From Ornithodoros turicata (lineage: Eukaryota; Arthropoda; Arachnida; Ixodida; Argasidae): 64,000 bases of DNA. The stretch covers positions 72,477,807 through 72,541,806 of the forward strand of contig NC_088204.1 of the NCBI RefSeq assembly GCF_037126465.1, read 5' to 3'. Under the pieces are notes generated by a model. The model saw only the letters and a list, made by a program, of their open reading frames with translations, did no database searches and had not been told where the DNA came from. Shown here in pieces: positions 1 to 11,198 of this stretch; positions within the stretch are counted from its first letter, which is position 1; every line of letters starts with the position of its first letter. A program made the translations under genes and the position numbers.

Positions 1-2518
1 CTCACTTCACAACAGAACCTTATGATGATCTTAACAGCTCACCTCTTCGGCCAGGACTCCCTGGGCAGCAACATCCTATTAGCCATGTTGTTGTTTTTCT
101 TTTTCGGAATCCTCCGTGCAGCCACATACCATGCCTGGAATGGAAAACCAGCTATAAATAACAATGTATTTGAATGACTTCCTCTTGAAGTATTTATTCT
201 AATCAGATATGCTTTTGTGCCTAGTATGGTGCGCGAAGGCACATAAGTACAACATTTGCAGACGTTCGACGTAAGCAGTTCAAGGAGATCAATTCAAGTA
301 CGCCGACTTGCGCTTTTATTTTTGAAGAAATACGACGACAAATTTTAACAAATTAAATATGGCTCACAATGATACGAGTAAATGCTGCTGTACGGTGATG
401 CACTGTCGGTATTTTATCGTCTTCGAATAAATTTGTTGTTCCTAAACGCGCAACGAACTAGAAACAACGCAAACCTACGAACAGATACCGAGTTACATCT
501 ATTACAGGCACTTCGGCTGTTTTGATTCATTTAAATTACTCGTATGAGAATCCAACTATGTGTGGACAGCACACTACTAATCCAGACAATCTACGAAAGC
601 ATTACTCACCAGAATTCCTGCTGGACTTGGTCAACACTGCGCGATATACGTACGTTGGGGCTGTGGCGATTCATTCAACTCGATTTGTACCGGAACAACA
701 GGCGCTGCTCGAAAGACAACGACGGAAAATAGAGAACCGCTATAAAGTCCGCTAATTTGCACATTACAGCACTACAAATCGATATATGAACACGTCGTAA
801 ACAGCAACCACTCGCTCACACAAGAAACGAGGTACCCAACGTTGCTAGACACCATCCGAACTCCAAAGTGAGAGTAGCAAAACAACAAGATATCAAAACA
901 CGAAAGGAAGAGTATTGATCCCCCTCCCTTCTATAGCATGCAAAACGTGATTTGCGCTGAGATGAACATATATGTTCATGACGCGAGTAATTTTCACTTT
1001 TCACTGATCCAAAGGAGGTCACGTGGGATTGCTTGACGGTTGCGAAATTAACAGCAATGAAAATGGCGAAACGAAACTTGTGAATCGTGCATTTGCTCTT
1101 CATGGTAGCTGCCAGAAAATCGAATCAAACTTATGGGACACTGGATTACAGGTATGTTGGCATCTTTTTCATTCCTGCATATCATTTCACATTACACTAT
1201 ACGTGAATACACGGTGTCATGTCTCACGATGCTGGGGAAGTAGTTGCATGGGGAAGTGTGCATGGTTGTAGACTTTTAATTTTTGATCGCGTAATCGAAA
1301 TATCGGCACCTTTCGCATTGTGGCTTGCATGTGACCAACCAAGTGCTGTTCCCTTATTAGCGCTTCCTGCAAACGACAAAACGAAACATGTGGGAATGTA
1401 TAATTTTGATTACTCATATAAAGCAAGAAAATGTATCGTTTTCAGGTTGCTGCCACTACTCCATGTGCCCGCAATTGTCTTGCGTGTATGATTACACTAA
1501 CGACGTCGCCCACCACGGCGGAAGTGTTTTGCGTACACGCGTTTCAGCATGAAGCCTGCAGGTAACATCTGATGCTTACCCTTCTGGTATTCTGAATTTA
1601 CATATTGTAGCTTAGAGGAATTCCGAATGCCCAGAGTGACACACACTTATAACATTGTGACATCAGTGCAGTGGCATAAGCCCTAATGTAGTGCCCCACG
1701 AAAATGAACGAGGGGCAATGGTTTATCCAGAATCCCAAGCACGAGAGGGGTGTTGGAAAAAATTGTGGGGGGAGGTCTTCATTATAGTTACGTCATTACA
1801 GCTTAACATATCATTACAGACGTATCTGAAGCTGAAATCACAAGGGCCCCCCTCTAGGGGGTGCACAGGCAAAAAAGTTAGGGGGGTGTAGGGGGTCTGG
1901 GTAAAGCACTGACGAGGGGGACTCCTCCACCCCATGTCAAGCCTCATAAAGCACCTCCTGAAATATTTTCCTGGCTATGCAGCTGCATCATTATGACGTA
2001 ACTGTCATTGTTGTCCATAATTCTTGAATATGTTTTGAATATATGGGAAAAAAGTATGCTTGACAGCATATGTCTCATGGTCATCATCAAACGAAAGCAT
2101 ATGTCATTTTGTTCTGTGCCTTATGTACTTTTTTAAAATTTCAGGTGGACGTAAATTGTATAAGGCAGCTAGTGGGGGAGAAGATCATGGTCATAGGTCA
2201 TGTGGCTCCTGGAGCTCCCAGTGGGCTCCCTTGTGGAGTACTTTTCAGAACACGCACACAGTTCGCTCACAGAACCAACGAGTAGGATGTTGCTTGAATA
2301 CTGAGAGAAAATGGCATAGCACATACAAATATCGTGTGACACATATGACAATAAAACCATTTTTCACGAGGGATGCATGAAACACTGTCGCAATATTGTG
2401 TGCATGAACCATTGTGTGTGACACAAGCCGTGGGGGCACACCGCCTCTGACACATTTTGGGAAGCATAAAACACAGTATATACACAGCTAATATGGTGGA
2501 TGCTTCTTTTTTCTTTTT
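1..2518. other. No recognised gene
   Basis: I see no recognisable coding region, RNA gene or complete transposon here. Open frames up to about 100 codons occur on both strands, but none shows a domain, signal peptide or homology to the rest of the window. The frame at 522-755 (+) reads somewhat protein-like in its second half but has no supporting context. Confidence 0.5.
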
Positions 2519-2678
2519 GGCCGTTATGAGACATCTTCGGCCGTAATGAGACTACCTTCGGCCGTATTGAGACTTTGGCCGTAACGAGACACTTGGGGAT
2601 TAAAGGATTTTCGGCCGTAATGAGACTTTCGGCCGTAATGAGACTTGGGCCGTAATGAGACTTCGGCCGTAATGAGAT
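2519..2678. repeat. Minisatellite with GGCCGTAATGAGAC unit
   Basis: About eight imperfect copies of a GGCCGTAATGAGAC core are separated by short variable spacers (CTTC, TTTC, TT and similar). Variants have TTATGAGAC, TATTGAGAC and AACGAGAC. The array ends a few bases before the left boundary of the large segmental duplication at 2685. Confidence 0.85.
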
Positions 2679-2718
2679 GTTACCGGTCACAGAGACGTCA
2701 CTCTCCTCCTCCGACAGA

Positions 2719-3240
2719 TAACTAATTTATTAATTTATTTATGACAGAACCTCAAAGAGCCCCATATGGCTTGACATGAGGACGCGGTGACAGTAACATG
2801 GTAACTACATGAACCACACTTTGCACTCAAAGTGAACAGAAAATACCGTAGTGCTAAACGCACAGTAAGTTAGCGAGATCACGACTGAAATGATTAAAAT
2901 CCTTAATAACGACTAATCACTCCGGAAGAAGTGATAGTGTATAGAAAAATGAGCGAGAAAAGTGATCGGTATTAGGCCGGAAGCGCTCGACCTTGACCAC
3001 GTCATCGAGGCTGGGTGATACAGAGTGTGCAGGTGATATAAAATTAGGTCTTAAGTGACTGCAGTGAAAGAACTCATGGAAAAGACACAGTCTGATGTAC
3101 TTCCGGCGTAGCGCTTGGTCAGGCAGACAAAGATAAAGTTTTGTACGAGAGATACTAGAAGGATAAGAGTAAACGTTAGACATGAAGGCCCAATACGCTA
3201 CAAGCGTAAGGATGGCTGGGCACAGATATGTCATTTCCTC
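2719..3240 (-). mobile_element. LINE 3' end (CR1/RTE-like), copy 1
   Basis: Read on the minus strand, the frame at 2917-3234 looks like the C-terminus of a non-LTR retrotransposon polymerase: basic LRRKYIRLCLFHEFFH, then a stretch with R-F and S-F-F spacing typical of the end of these proteins. It is followed by an AT-rich tail of AATAAATTAATAAATTAG type near 2722-2750. The 5' part is missing. The same fragment lies at 18090-18610 in the duplicated segment, so it was present before the duplication. Confidence 0.6.
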
Positions 3241-4560
3241 ACCTCCCCCAGATAATATAATCCATCACACTTACTCTGCTTCTGTATTGGCTGTAAAGAC
3301 TGGCCCAGAGATTTCTCTACACCTCCCCGGGGGAGTGCGGGGGTGTACACCCTCCCTGCATTTTTGCAACCCCCCCCCCCTCCCCTGAAATTTCTCAGGT
3401 GACCCCACCAGCTCGGCCGCCAACACGTTCTGGTAGTGAGTCCTGCGCAGCGAATTACATCCTGTACTCTCAAACTTGGGCTGTAGGACCACAGTCATGC
3501 AGGTGATCGTACCATGCATTCGTCCAAAATCATTTGAAAGTGACTGTTCAATATGCATATATTGCGCGCATATACGAGCAAAAATGCGTGCGAGTACGCA
3601 AACTCGGTGTGGATCATCAAGAACCATTTGCGCCCAACTGAAGCAAGCAAGGTCTTCTGCTTTCTTCGTCTAAGGTTTTCACAGTTGGTTGCTAGGTATT
3701 CATTGAGCTTCGGGAGACAAGGTGCTAGTGTTTTTTTTCTTTGTCGGTCGTGCGATTATGCATCTTAAAGCTGAAATGCCGTTCATAATGAATCTGTATT
3801 CTAATGTACTGTGTTCTAACGTAATAACACGTACAAATAGAACGGGAAAGCTGTGCAGAGATGGCACCATTGTGCCACGATTCTTTCCGTGTCTAAGCAA
3901 AATTCCCTAAGTGGAACCTCCACCAAGCATACCCCCCCCTTTTGAAAGCTCGCCCCCCCCACACACACACAGCAGTTAATTTCTGGGGAAATGACGAACT
4001 TGATTTCTTTTCAGTTTTAAGTTGAACACGACTATAGCATTTCTCAAAAATTTAGTGCGCTTTCGAGTTGTTCACGATGCATTTCTTGCACGGGCTCACA
4101 CCACATTTCGTGGACGCCCCCCCCCCCCCCCCCCCAAGTTAAACACGGTACGTTCAGTGTCTTCGTCACAACAGCTGAACGCGCGTCCATACAAATGGCG
4201 GAAGATCACCTGTGAGCCCCATCGACAGCCGGATAGGTTTGTGCTGCGTGGCAGCCGCGGTACACATATGATAACGCAAAATCATTACAATATACGCCGC
4301 TGGCACCAGCACCACCGCGTTTCTTTCTTTTCTCGTTGTTGTTTTTGAATTAAGAGCGTATTACAGTCAATTACAACTAAAGGGCTGACGTGTAAGCATT
4401 GAGAGACTGTGATGCGAGTGCAGACATATCAGAAGCCAGCGACTAATTCGCACATCACATCCCGCTGTGAAGGTAGCAGTCAGAAAATGTAATATGAGCT
4501 CGACCGAGAAAAACGAACTCTGCTGCTGTAGGTGACACATCCGTTGCTGAGGGAAATGAA
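3241..4560. other. Non-coding, C-tracts
   Basis: No gene is recognised. The stretch holds several homopolymeric C runs (about 3370-3386, 3933-3960 and 4111-4134) that differ in length from those in the sister copy (about 18704-18717, 19961-19992 and 20140-20163). Position 3580-3592 is the intact empty site matching the LINE insertion in copy 2. Confidence 0.6.
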
Positions 4561-4567
4561 CACCAAC

Positions 4568-4573
4568 TTTATT
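4568..4573 (-). terminator. Poly(A) signal of TRAF A
   Basis: AATAAA on the minus strand, about 590 nt beyond the stop codon of TRAF A. The flanking GAAATAAAGTTGGT is conserved at 20590-20595 (TRAF C), 10185-10190 and 26879-26884, which supports it as the real transcript end. The 3' UTR would be about 600 nt. Confidence 0.6.
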
Positions 4574-5165
4574 TCTACCAAAACAACACAGCTCGTATCA
4601 GTTCAACATTTGTTACAAGAAAGAAACAAGAAAAACACAGTTCCTACAAATGATACCTGAAAATTGAGAACTGAAATGAACCTTCATAAATCTTGTAAGA
4701 TGTGCATGTGTCGCGCGTTCATCTTTTTTTCGCCATTCGAAAACGTGTTTTTCCACGCATTAGTTTGAAAAACGATCGTTTAACAGGCTGCACTCATCAA
4801 TAACAAAAACACATTTGAGTTCCCTTAAAAACAAAGTAACTCAACGGGTTTACGAATAGAAGGGGACTGGGGGATAATGGAGTTGGCAGAGTTTCCCCCA
4901 ATGGTTTACCACACGGGATAGCTGTGATGGCATTCGGACAGTACCCCTGTTTAGTGACAAGTTGTCAACAACTACTGTAACCATGAAATATTATTTTGGA
5001 GTGCTAACGACTAACAAAGAAATGTAAATAATATCAGCGAGCTAGGATGAAATCAATGGATGAAAACGCTCGCTAGAACATGTGAGGTGGCTTCCTAATA
5101 GCATAAAATAGGAAAGACGAACAGAGTTTTTCCCGTAAACCAGTTTGACATATCAATGAAGGAGG

Positions 5166-6599
5166 TTAAGGAATTCGTACGCCAACAGTGATTGAGTCGT
5201 TGTACACAAAACCTCCATTTGTTACATCTTGTAGTTTGCAAAGCCCAGTTGCGCCAAAGCCTCGGTTGCCAGCTTCGGTTGGCTTACTGAAATTGCAACT
5301 GTGCTTATCTATCCAGTCTGATACATCAATATGACACTCAATATTCTTTTTGTCATCAGTTGGGTGAACTAACATTACTGTATAAGGGAATGTAAACGGC
5401 CATTTCAAAAGGCAGTCGTTCGAGCTCTGACAAATAGAGAGAAAAACACTCAAGCACAAGTCTCCACTTCGTGTACCCCTTTCCACTACAAGTTTACAAG
5501 AGTACCCAAACAGGACGAAAATTCCAGACCACCGTCGTGGATCTTGCGTGTCAACCGAATCTTTGGCAAAAGCGGCAAACTCATCAATGTGAAAATAGGC
5601 GACACTGTTTTTCAAACGGTTCACTTTGTGCAGTTCCCCTAGCATTTCATGGTGAGAACACACTTGCTTAAAAATAGCGACTGCAACTTTGAACACCTCC
5701 TTCACCGTGATCTCATCGTCGTTAACGCCGGGCGCTGCTTGAGTAGGTGAGTTTTTAATAGCTTCACCGGCATGGTCGTTGTCAGATACGGTGTCACTTT
5801 CCTGTGCTGGCGTTACCACGTTTTCTGAAATCAGATCTGACGAAGCACCTTTTATCAAACTGAAAAACTTCGTCAGATCGTCGATGTGCTTCATCATGAC
5901 ATGTAGCTTATCGTTCACGCTTTCGAAGCTGTCATGATTTGCTACGCGTTCTTGTCGTTCCACAAAGTGCTTCAATATATCACCATTCGATACTACAGTG
6001 TCCTTGGCAGTTCCTATTGTCGTTGCATGCACGTGGAGCTGATCCTCCATTGCAGACAGTCGGTCTATCACGGTTCCCAATGAGGCGTCTATCTTTCTTC
6101 CCATCTCCAGTGCAGCGTCCATGACGTCTGTCGGCGAGCACACAACTGGACATTCCCGGGATTCGCATTGTTGCACACAGTGATTAACGATCTCCTTTCG
6201 GAGCACCTTTACTTGGCATCGACTGCAGGTGACAGCATGAAACGTACATTGACTGAAAAAGTGCTGCTTCACTTCTTCGACAGTTCCAACAAAATCACAT
6301 CCTTCCCTGACGTTGCAACACCGCGCCTTTTGTTTTCCTATCTGCCCCGGCGTTAGGATCAACTTGCTCGTATTAACATCTTCGAAGTCTTGCCCGTCTA
6401 AAGGACATTGTCGCTTACCCTGAAGGACATTCTCGTAGCAGAGTTCACAGAGTGCGTGAGGACATTCTAGAACAAAGGTCACTTTCGGAACGACGCTGCA
6501 CAAAGCGCAAACCCTCAGGGAGATGAGGTCCACAAAGTTCATGAAGCGCCAATCCATTGCCTCTGAGAACCCGACGAGCTGTCGTTCGGACGTCATCAT
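5166..6599 (-). CDS. TRAF-like RING/zinc-finger/TRAF-C protein (copy A)
   Basis: A predicted TNF-receptor-associated-factor-type signalling adaptor of 477 residues in one exon. A RING finger lies at about residues 31-68 with C-x2-C-x11-C-x-H-x2-C-x2-C-x10-C-x2-D spacing; the final Asp instead of Cys is typical of TRAFs. Two TRAF-type zinc fingers follow at about 94-147 (C-x5-C-x11-H-x4-C, then C-x2-C-x11-H-x4-C), then a helical linker to about 345 with an acidic insert. The TRAF-C domain has the GYSCKL, LKWPF and GFVYNDSITVGV landmarks. The frame is open 33 codons upstream, but I chose the inner ATG because paralogue G starts at the matching codon. It could act as a ubiquitin ligase downstream of immune receptors; this is inferred from the family. 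It has only two zinc fingers, fewer than most vertebrate TRAFs. Confidence 0.88.
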   Translation of the reverse strand: MMTSERQLVGFSEAMDWRFMNFVDLISLRVCALCSVVPKVTFVLECPHALCELCYENVLQGKRQCPLDGQDFEDVNTSKLILTPGQIGKQKARCCNVREGCDFVGTVEEVKQHFFSQCTFHAVTCSRCQVKVLRKEIVNHCVQQCESRECPVVCSPTDVMDAALEMGRKIDASLGTVIDRLSAMEDQLHVHATTIGTAKDTVVSNGDILKHFVERQERVANHDSFESVNDKLHVMMKHIDDLTKFFSLIKGASSDLISENVVTPAQESDTVSDNDHAGEAIKNSPTQAAPGVNDDEITVKEVFKVAVAIFKQVCSHHEMLGELHKVNRLKNSVAYFHIDEFAAFAKDSVDTQDPRRWSGIFVLFGYSCKLVVERGTRSGDLCLSVFLSICQSSNDCLLKWPFTFPYTVMLVHPTDDKKNIECHIDVSDWIDKHSCNFSKPTEAGNRGFGATGLCKLQDVTNGGFVYNDSITVGVRIP

Positions 6600-6760
6600 C
6601 CTCACGTAAAGTCGTCGAATAAGAGGATATTGAAAGTGATGCCAAGAAGCTGGATGTTTCGGGACGACTTCTAATGCGAACGCACACGCGAAACACAACG
6701 ACGAATGAACTAGAAAGAACGCTTATGTCAACTAGGCAGCATCGCAGCCCCTTCGCTGCT

Positions 6761-6830
6761 TCCAGCGCGTAGCCAGATAAGAAATCACCTATCGCGTCGC
6801 GCTATACGGGCGACATCTCGTTGGGAGAAT
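6761..6830 (-). promoter_or_regulatory. Conserved upstream block of TRAF A
   Basis: The block runs from a CCAGCGCGTAGCCAGATAAG segment (containing a GATA-type AGATAAG) through TATCGCGTCGCGC to CGACATCTCGTTGGGAGAATG. It lies about 160-230 bp upstream of the chosen start. Very similar sequence occurs at the same place upstream of TRAF C (expected, as it is duplicated) and of the much more diverged TRAF F at 39193-39260, which suggests a conserved promoter or 5' UTR element. Confidence 0.6.
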
Positions 6831-7325
6831 GCGCGCTACATGATAATTCCTGTTCTCGTGCAGTGGAATAGCATTGTTAGTGCTCCAAGCATATTATTCC
6901 CCATCGCAATTTTCTTTCTTTATCACATCACATCACATCACATATTATTCCAAACATTCAGATTTCCTTCTCTCGGGCCCTATTCAGATCCGTGTCAGTC
7001 ATATAGCGTAAGTAAGGGAGACTCTAGTATGGGGATTTCACGTAGATTCAGGCAGGTTGGTCCGGTCGACCTCTCCGATTACTTTTCTTCTAATATGTAT
7101 TGAAGCCTAGTGCCTATGAAGTACATTGGCGGTGAAAATGGCTGCACGTAATTTATATTCGTTAGACGGCAAACTCTTTCGCCATCACCTCCACCACCAC
7201 CACCACCATAGTTGTTAAAGAAAAGTCTTCTTATATATAATCGTGTAGAATGGCGTTTTCGAACTTTGCGCTTCCTCACAACTTAGGAGGAGGACCCTGT
7301 CTCACGTCTGCTCCTTGTCATTATA
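6831..7325. other. Intergenic, simple repeats
   Basis: No gene is seen. There is a short CACAT pentamer run at about 6926-6943 (also at about 16373-16389 and 23744-23764) and a CCACCACCA run at about 7189-7208. Confidence 0.6.
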
Positions 7326-8372
7326 CAGTGTCCCATAAAACGTGTCACTGAATTATAAAAAAATTGCGCCACCTAGAATCACGCGGTCAACGGTATTTGT
7401 AAATGTCAGCTAACCGAAGTTTTATTATGCCAATTTTTACGAACTGAACCCGAAAATTTGCTAAGTAAAGGTCGCTTTTTCACCTCACCAATGTGAAGGG
7501 CGTGTCGAATTTACTCAAGCAAATGGTAATTGACACGGATATTGAACAGCTATTCAATCGAAAAAAAAAAAAAAAAATTGCCGAATATGATGCGTTCGGA
7601 GCGCCAAGAGCCTATAGCGCCGGTCTTTGCCAGCACCGTCATTCTCAGTCGAGTGAAAGGAGGTTGCTAAACACAGCCCTCCGAGGGATAGTAGAAAAGT
7701 GACGGTTTTTGAAATTGGGAGTCGCAAGACATGATCTCAGCGAAAGCCAGATACGATAAGTCATGCTAGTCTTACCTCTGTCTACTATCACTGTGTAGGA
7801 AGAATTTAGCAATTTCCTTTCGTCGGACCGACAATCAGGGCGCGCAAACAGTGGTCGAGCGCTATGCTCTGGGCGCTCCAAAACGCACGATGTTCGGCTA
7901 TTTTTTCCCGATGGGATAGCACCTCACCATCCACGTCAATTATCATAAATTTGTGTAAATTCAGCACACGCTTCACATACGCAACCTTTACTTTTCAAAT
8001 TTTCGAGTTCAGTTTCATAAACATATACAGTCAAACTCCTTTATAGCGAACACCTTTTTAACGAAAATACAAGTACAGCAAATTTCCAATAATGGACATA
8101 ACGAAATCACCTTTGCGGTCCCGCTGGAGCCCTATAGGTCCAATAATGGACATCCTTTTTAACGAAAATACCTTTACTGCAAATTTTTTTTTGCTGTCCC
8201 CTGAGCTTCGTTGTAAAGGAGTTTGACTGTATACCTAATAAGACTTACGTTAGGTATCGTTCACATCAGGAGGTGGCAAAAACATTATAAGAACAAGTGC
8301 CATTGACCACATGATTCTAAGTGGTCTAGTTTCTTAATTATAATTCAATGGCACGTTTTCTGGGACACCCTG
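7326..8372. mobile_element. Non-autonomous Tc1/mariner-like element, copy 1
   Basis: The ends are inverted: CAGTGTCCCATAAAACGTG on the left, and on the right the complement of CAGGGTGTCCCAGAAAACG, followed on both sides by a match around CA(T/C)TGAATTATAA. TA dinucleotides flank both ends. No transposase frame survives. The same element is at 24151-24981, and a partial, LINE-interrupted relative is at 16079-17465. A second element is nested in it at 8028-8229. Confidence 0.75.
8028..8229. mobile_element. pogo/Tigger-like MITE nested in the mariner-like element
   Basis: A 202-bp element with terminal inverted repeats CAGTCAAACTCCTTTATA and its complement, and internal repeats of the AATAATGGACAT / TTTTTAACGAAAATAC type. 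It is flanked by TA on both sides. The sister segment at 24833-24845 lacks it and retains a single uninterrupted TA-rich site. TIR sequence and TA target fit pogo-type Tc1/mariner elements. Confidence 0.85.
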
Positions 8373-8589
8373 TATTCACCCTTTCACTGTTTACAAGCAG
8401 AAGGCACCACCGGAAGATGTCTAGGGTTCTCAGCGTCAGCGTGGAGCCACGCCCTGCTACTCATCAGAGTTAGCTAGCGCTAACTGAAATGAGTGGCACG
8501 GCGTGGCGCCACATGTAGCCTCTGGCGCTGTGAAACCCTACGCAACTTCCGGTTGTGCCTTCTGTTTGTAAACACTGAATGGGTGAATA
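8373..8589. repeat. Foldback element, copy 1
   Basis: An imperfect palindrome of about 217 bp that begins TATTCACCC and ends GGGTGAATA. Its arms include TGTTTACAA and CAGAAGGCAC, and it is centred on AGTTAGCTAGCGCTAACT near 8468-8485. It starts on the TA that ends the adjacent mariner-like element. It is a likely TA-targeting MITE and is duplicated at 24982-25198. Confidence 0.8.
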
Positions 8590-9025
8590 CCTCCGTTACG
8601 ATTCCCCCGAAGCCAAGGCCCTATCTGTACTGAAGACTGACAGGAGCATGGGGCGCTATCAAGCTGGTACATGACTAGAAAATGATGGTACTGGAGACAA
8701 CAGAGAGTGTCGTCTCTTTCCTTCACACGGGTACCGTCCTTTCGACGGACAGGACTCTCTTCTTCACACCGAGGAAGCTTGCAGGTATCAGTGGCAACTA
8801 CAGGATAAAGTGATGCTCTGCTTCGTAACGTAAGGAAAATAAACGCATACTGTTTGACTCATGCGAAATGAGATATCATTGCAGCAGACGAAGGGTGGTC
8901 CTTGGGCTGTGACCGTACATGCTGTGCGACTTTTCCAGTAACTAACTCCTGTTGCACATAGCAGCAATAGGCAAGGGAGCTGGTGGTTTCGTGATAAGTC
9001 ACTGGGGGAGCACAGTGCCGGACAT
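8590..9025. other. Intergenic
   Basis: No gene or complete repeat is recognised; the sequence is collinear with about 25199-25625 in the duplicate. Confidence 0.5.
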
Positions 9026-9658
9026 GGACAAGATACTCAGAAATATATTTCAGATAAGATAATAAATACTAACGCTAGACTGTAATTAAGATAGAGTATA
9101 CATACATGGAAATTAAAGTAATTAAGACAGAGTACTAAATGCTTCAAAAAGTATTTGAAATACAATTAAGATATACTAGAGTACCGGTCGCAAATAACGC
9201 AGTCTTGCGTTTTAAGCGTACACTAATTTTGCGCGCAGTAGCAATTGCATTTCAAAATGGTCGCCTGACACTTTCCCCATCTGAACATAATTCTCAAAAA
9301 GACGATAAAGAGATACTACATAACAAAGCAAGAGATAACCCAGAACAAAGCAAACTTCAACGGGGCAAGATCTCTAAATGGAGACTTTCAAGAAGGGCCA
9401 ATGTCCGGATCAAGTCCGACGGACTCGGGAAATTTTCACTGAACAAGCAAGATAATGGAAAGACGAGACACAGAGTAGTTTGAGAGGCAGATCCAAAATA
9501 TGTAATTAGAGTATTGAGTAGAAAATACCGTAAAATGTATTTTAAATGGAATACAAATACACAAAACAAAAAGTATTGAGTAGGAGTAGCGAAATACTGC
9601 AAATTTAATTTAAAAGACAGTATTTTAAATACAATACCCCAAATACGTACAAGTCTGG
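9026..9658. mobile_element. Candidate hAT-like AT-rich MITE, copy 1
   Basis: The left end carries GACATGGACAAGATACTC and the right end carries the complement of AGACTTGTACGTATTTGG. The interior is rich in subterminal AAATAC / GTATTT repeats (for example GTATTTTAAATAC). In copy 2 (25626-26355) the ends are closer to each other (AGACATGTAC versus AGACTTGTAC), and an 8-bp direct repeat GGAGCACA flanks it. No transposase is present. The exact borders are uncertain. Confidence 0.45.
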
Positions 9659-10184
9659 ATCACACACACTTAGCAAGTCACGCCTGTTATTGCGCCTGTG
9701 TTGTCAAGGTATACACCCTTTGCACCCCAGAATGCTGTATACAGAAATTATATTTTCCAACTACTTCAATGGCATTCACTGACTCGAGTTTGAGTAAGTC
9801 TGAGTTCCATCTGGTATATTTTCCGAACGAGCTTTTTTTTCTCACAAAGTTATGCATATTCGAGAATTCAATACAAAAATGCTTGAGCTGAATCGTTTGC
9901 ACACGCAGAGTACTTGGCATCAAATGCACCCGCTGTGTGTGACATCCGACTCAAACTATGCACGGCCAATATATTCAACAACAACAACCTGATTTGTACG
10001 ATGATGATTGGAGAGTTTCACCGCCAGGGGTGATAGTCCCAATGTACGCGGACGTATCGCTATCGTGTGTTGTATATATATACGATGCTATTTGCACCTG
10101 CGCGAAATCTAAGCTAGACTGAAAAAAAAACGAACTCGGATCCTTTAAGTGAAACACCAGTCACTAAGTGAAATTCATACCAAC

Positions 10185-10190
10185 TTTATT
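10185..10190 (-). terminator. Orphan poly(A) signal of a lost TRAF gene
   Basis: AATAAA in the same TRAF-family 3' context (GAAATAAAGTTGGTA) as at 26879-26884, where it belongs to relic D. In this copy the homology stops at 10263, before any coding sequence, so the duplication end cut through the 3' UTR of a neighbouring TRAF gene. Confidence 0.45.
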
Positions 10191-10263
10191 TCTACCAAGA
10201 TGACAACTCGTGTCAGTTAGACGTTTACAAAAAACAAACAAACAAACAAAAAACGAATATACG

Positions 10264-11198
10264 CCTTTCGTTTATCAGTGTTTCAGTTACCGTGTAAAAT
10301 AAAGGGAGTATTGGAATTGGATGGTAACAGAGCCGATGACAAACCCGACGAGATACGGGAAAGTACCTTAGGAAGGAGGTCAGTTTGTGCATGCGCACTT
10401 CGACTGTGATGTATCGCGTGCAGTTCTGCCTTCTTTATCTCGAGACGGGCGTGCGAGCTGGGTTAAATTATCGCATCTAAAAACCGCGACGACATATATG
10501 AATAAAGAGCGCACAACTTTCAAAAGTGACCTTGAAGGTCCGGGGGGGGGGGGGGGCACGATCCCCTTGCGCCCCTCGCGGTAACGCCCATGGTTTGGAT
10601 ACACAATACACGGTTCTGAACGCTTTGAAAAGCAAGGCAACAACGCCAGTGCTGTGTCTGCACTGCATGGCGTATAGGCAAAGTTTTCGAAGAGCCTGTG
10701 GCAAAAGTTTCAGGTAACGCTTCATTGGAAGAACAAGCCAAGCTATGTTGGCGCCATTTTGGAACCTTGGAAATGTGCGTCGATGGAAGACTTAGACACA
10801 TTAGGGGCAAGTACTTTTGTAATGAAATGCCTGCCTCTCTGCTAGGACGCTGACACTCCAAATCAGTTTGAAGGTCATGTTGGTTTACTTAAAAACTCCA
10901 AAAGTAAATTTGGTGCTGCCCCCGTATACCGCATGATAATTGTTTCTCACAGGGAAAGTAAACCCGGCCGGGACAAGGGCATGGGCCCGTGCAGGGTTCT
11001 ACTTTCGACGTCCTCGGCGTAGTCTCGGCGATTTTTGCTTTCTGTACCACCTGTCTTGATGCAGGCAAACTATTGTGGTCCTACGGTTACCTCCACAAGT
11101 GAGCAAGTTGAAAGTGCTGTTTGTCGGGCTTTGTCCCCCACTTGCGCTAGTAGGTGAGTCTCATTGTGCCGATAACGGAGGAAAATGTATTTCGAAAA
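10264..11198. other. Intergenic
   Basis: No supported gene is seen. A run of G at about 10542-10556 creates long frames in several phases, which I do not regard as coding. Confidence 0.5.

Larger units (their letters stand above)
2685..10263. repeat. Segmental duplication, copy 1
   Basis: This segment is collinear with 18057-26957. Homology begins at GGTCACAGAGACGTCACTC and ends after a CAAACAAACAAAC tract followed by GAATATACG. Both copies contain, in order, a LINE 3' end, C-rich tracts, a poly(A) region, a TRAF gene on the minus strand, a shared promoter block, a Tc1/mariner-like element, a foldback element, a hAT-like element and a second poly(A) region. Copy 1 carries one private insertion (the pogo-like element at 8028-8229) and lacks three stretches found in copy 2: the LINE at 18952-19607, about 780 bp around 20786-21565, and about 90 bp around 25966-26056. 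Confidence 0.95.

Noticed and set aside
522..755. A 77-codon plus-strand frame with a protein-like second half
   Set aside because: No recognisable domain, no promoter or splice context; left as unannotated.
4111..4134. Long C-runs, also at 20140-20163 and 3370-3386
   Set aside because: Simple homopolymers prone to length error; no G-quadruplex or promoter role can be claimed from the sequence alone.
6600..6698. Using the outermost ATG for TRAF A and C (33 extra residues)
   Set aside because: The extension has no counterpart in paralogues G, F, H or B, while the inner ATG aligns with the start of G.
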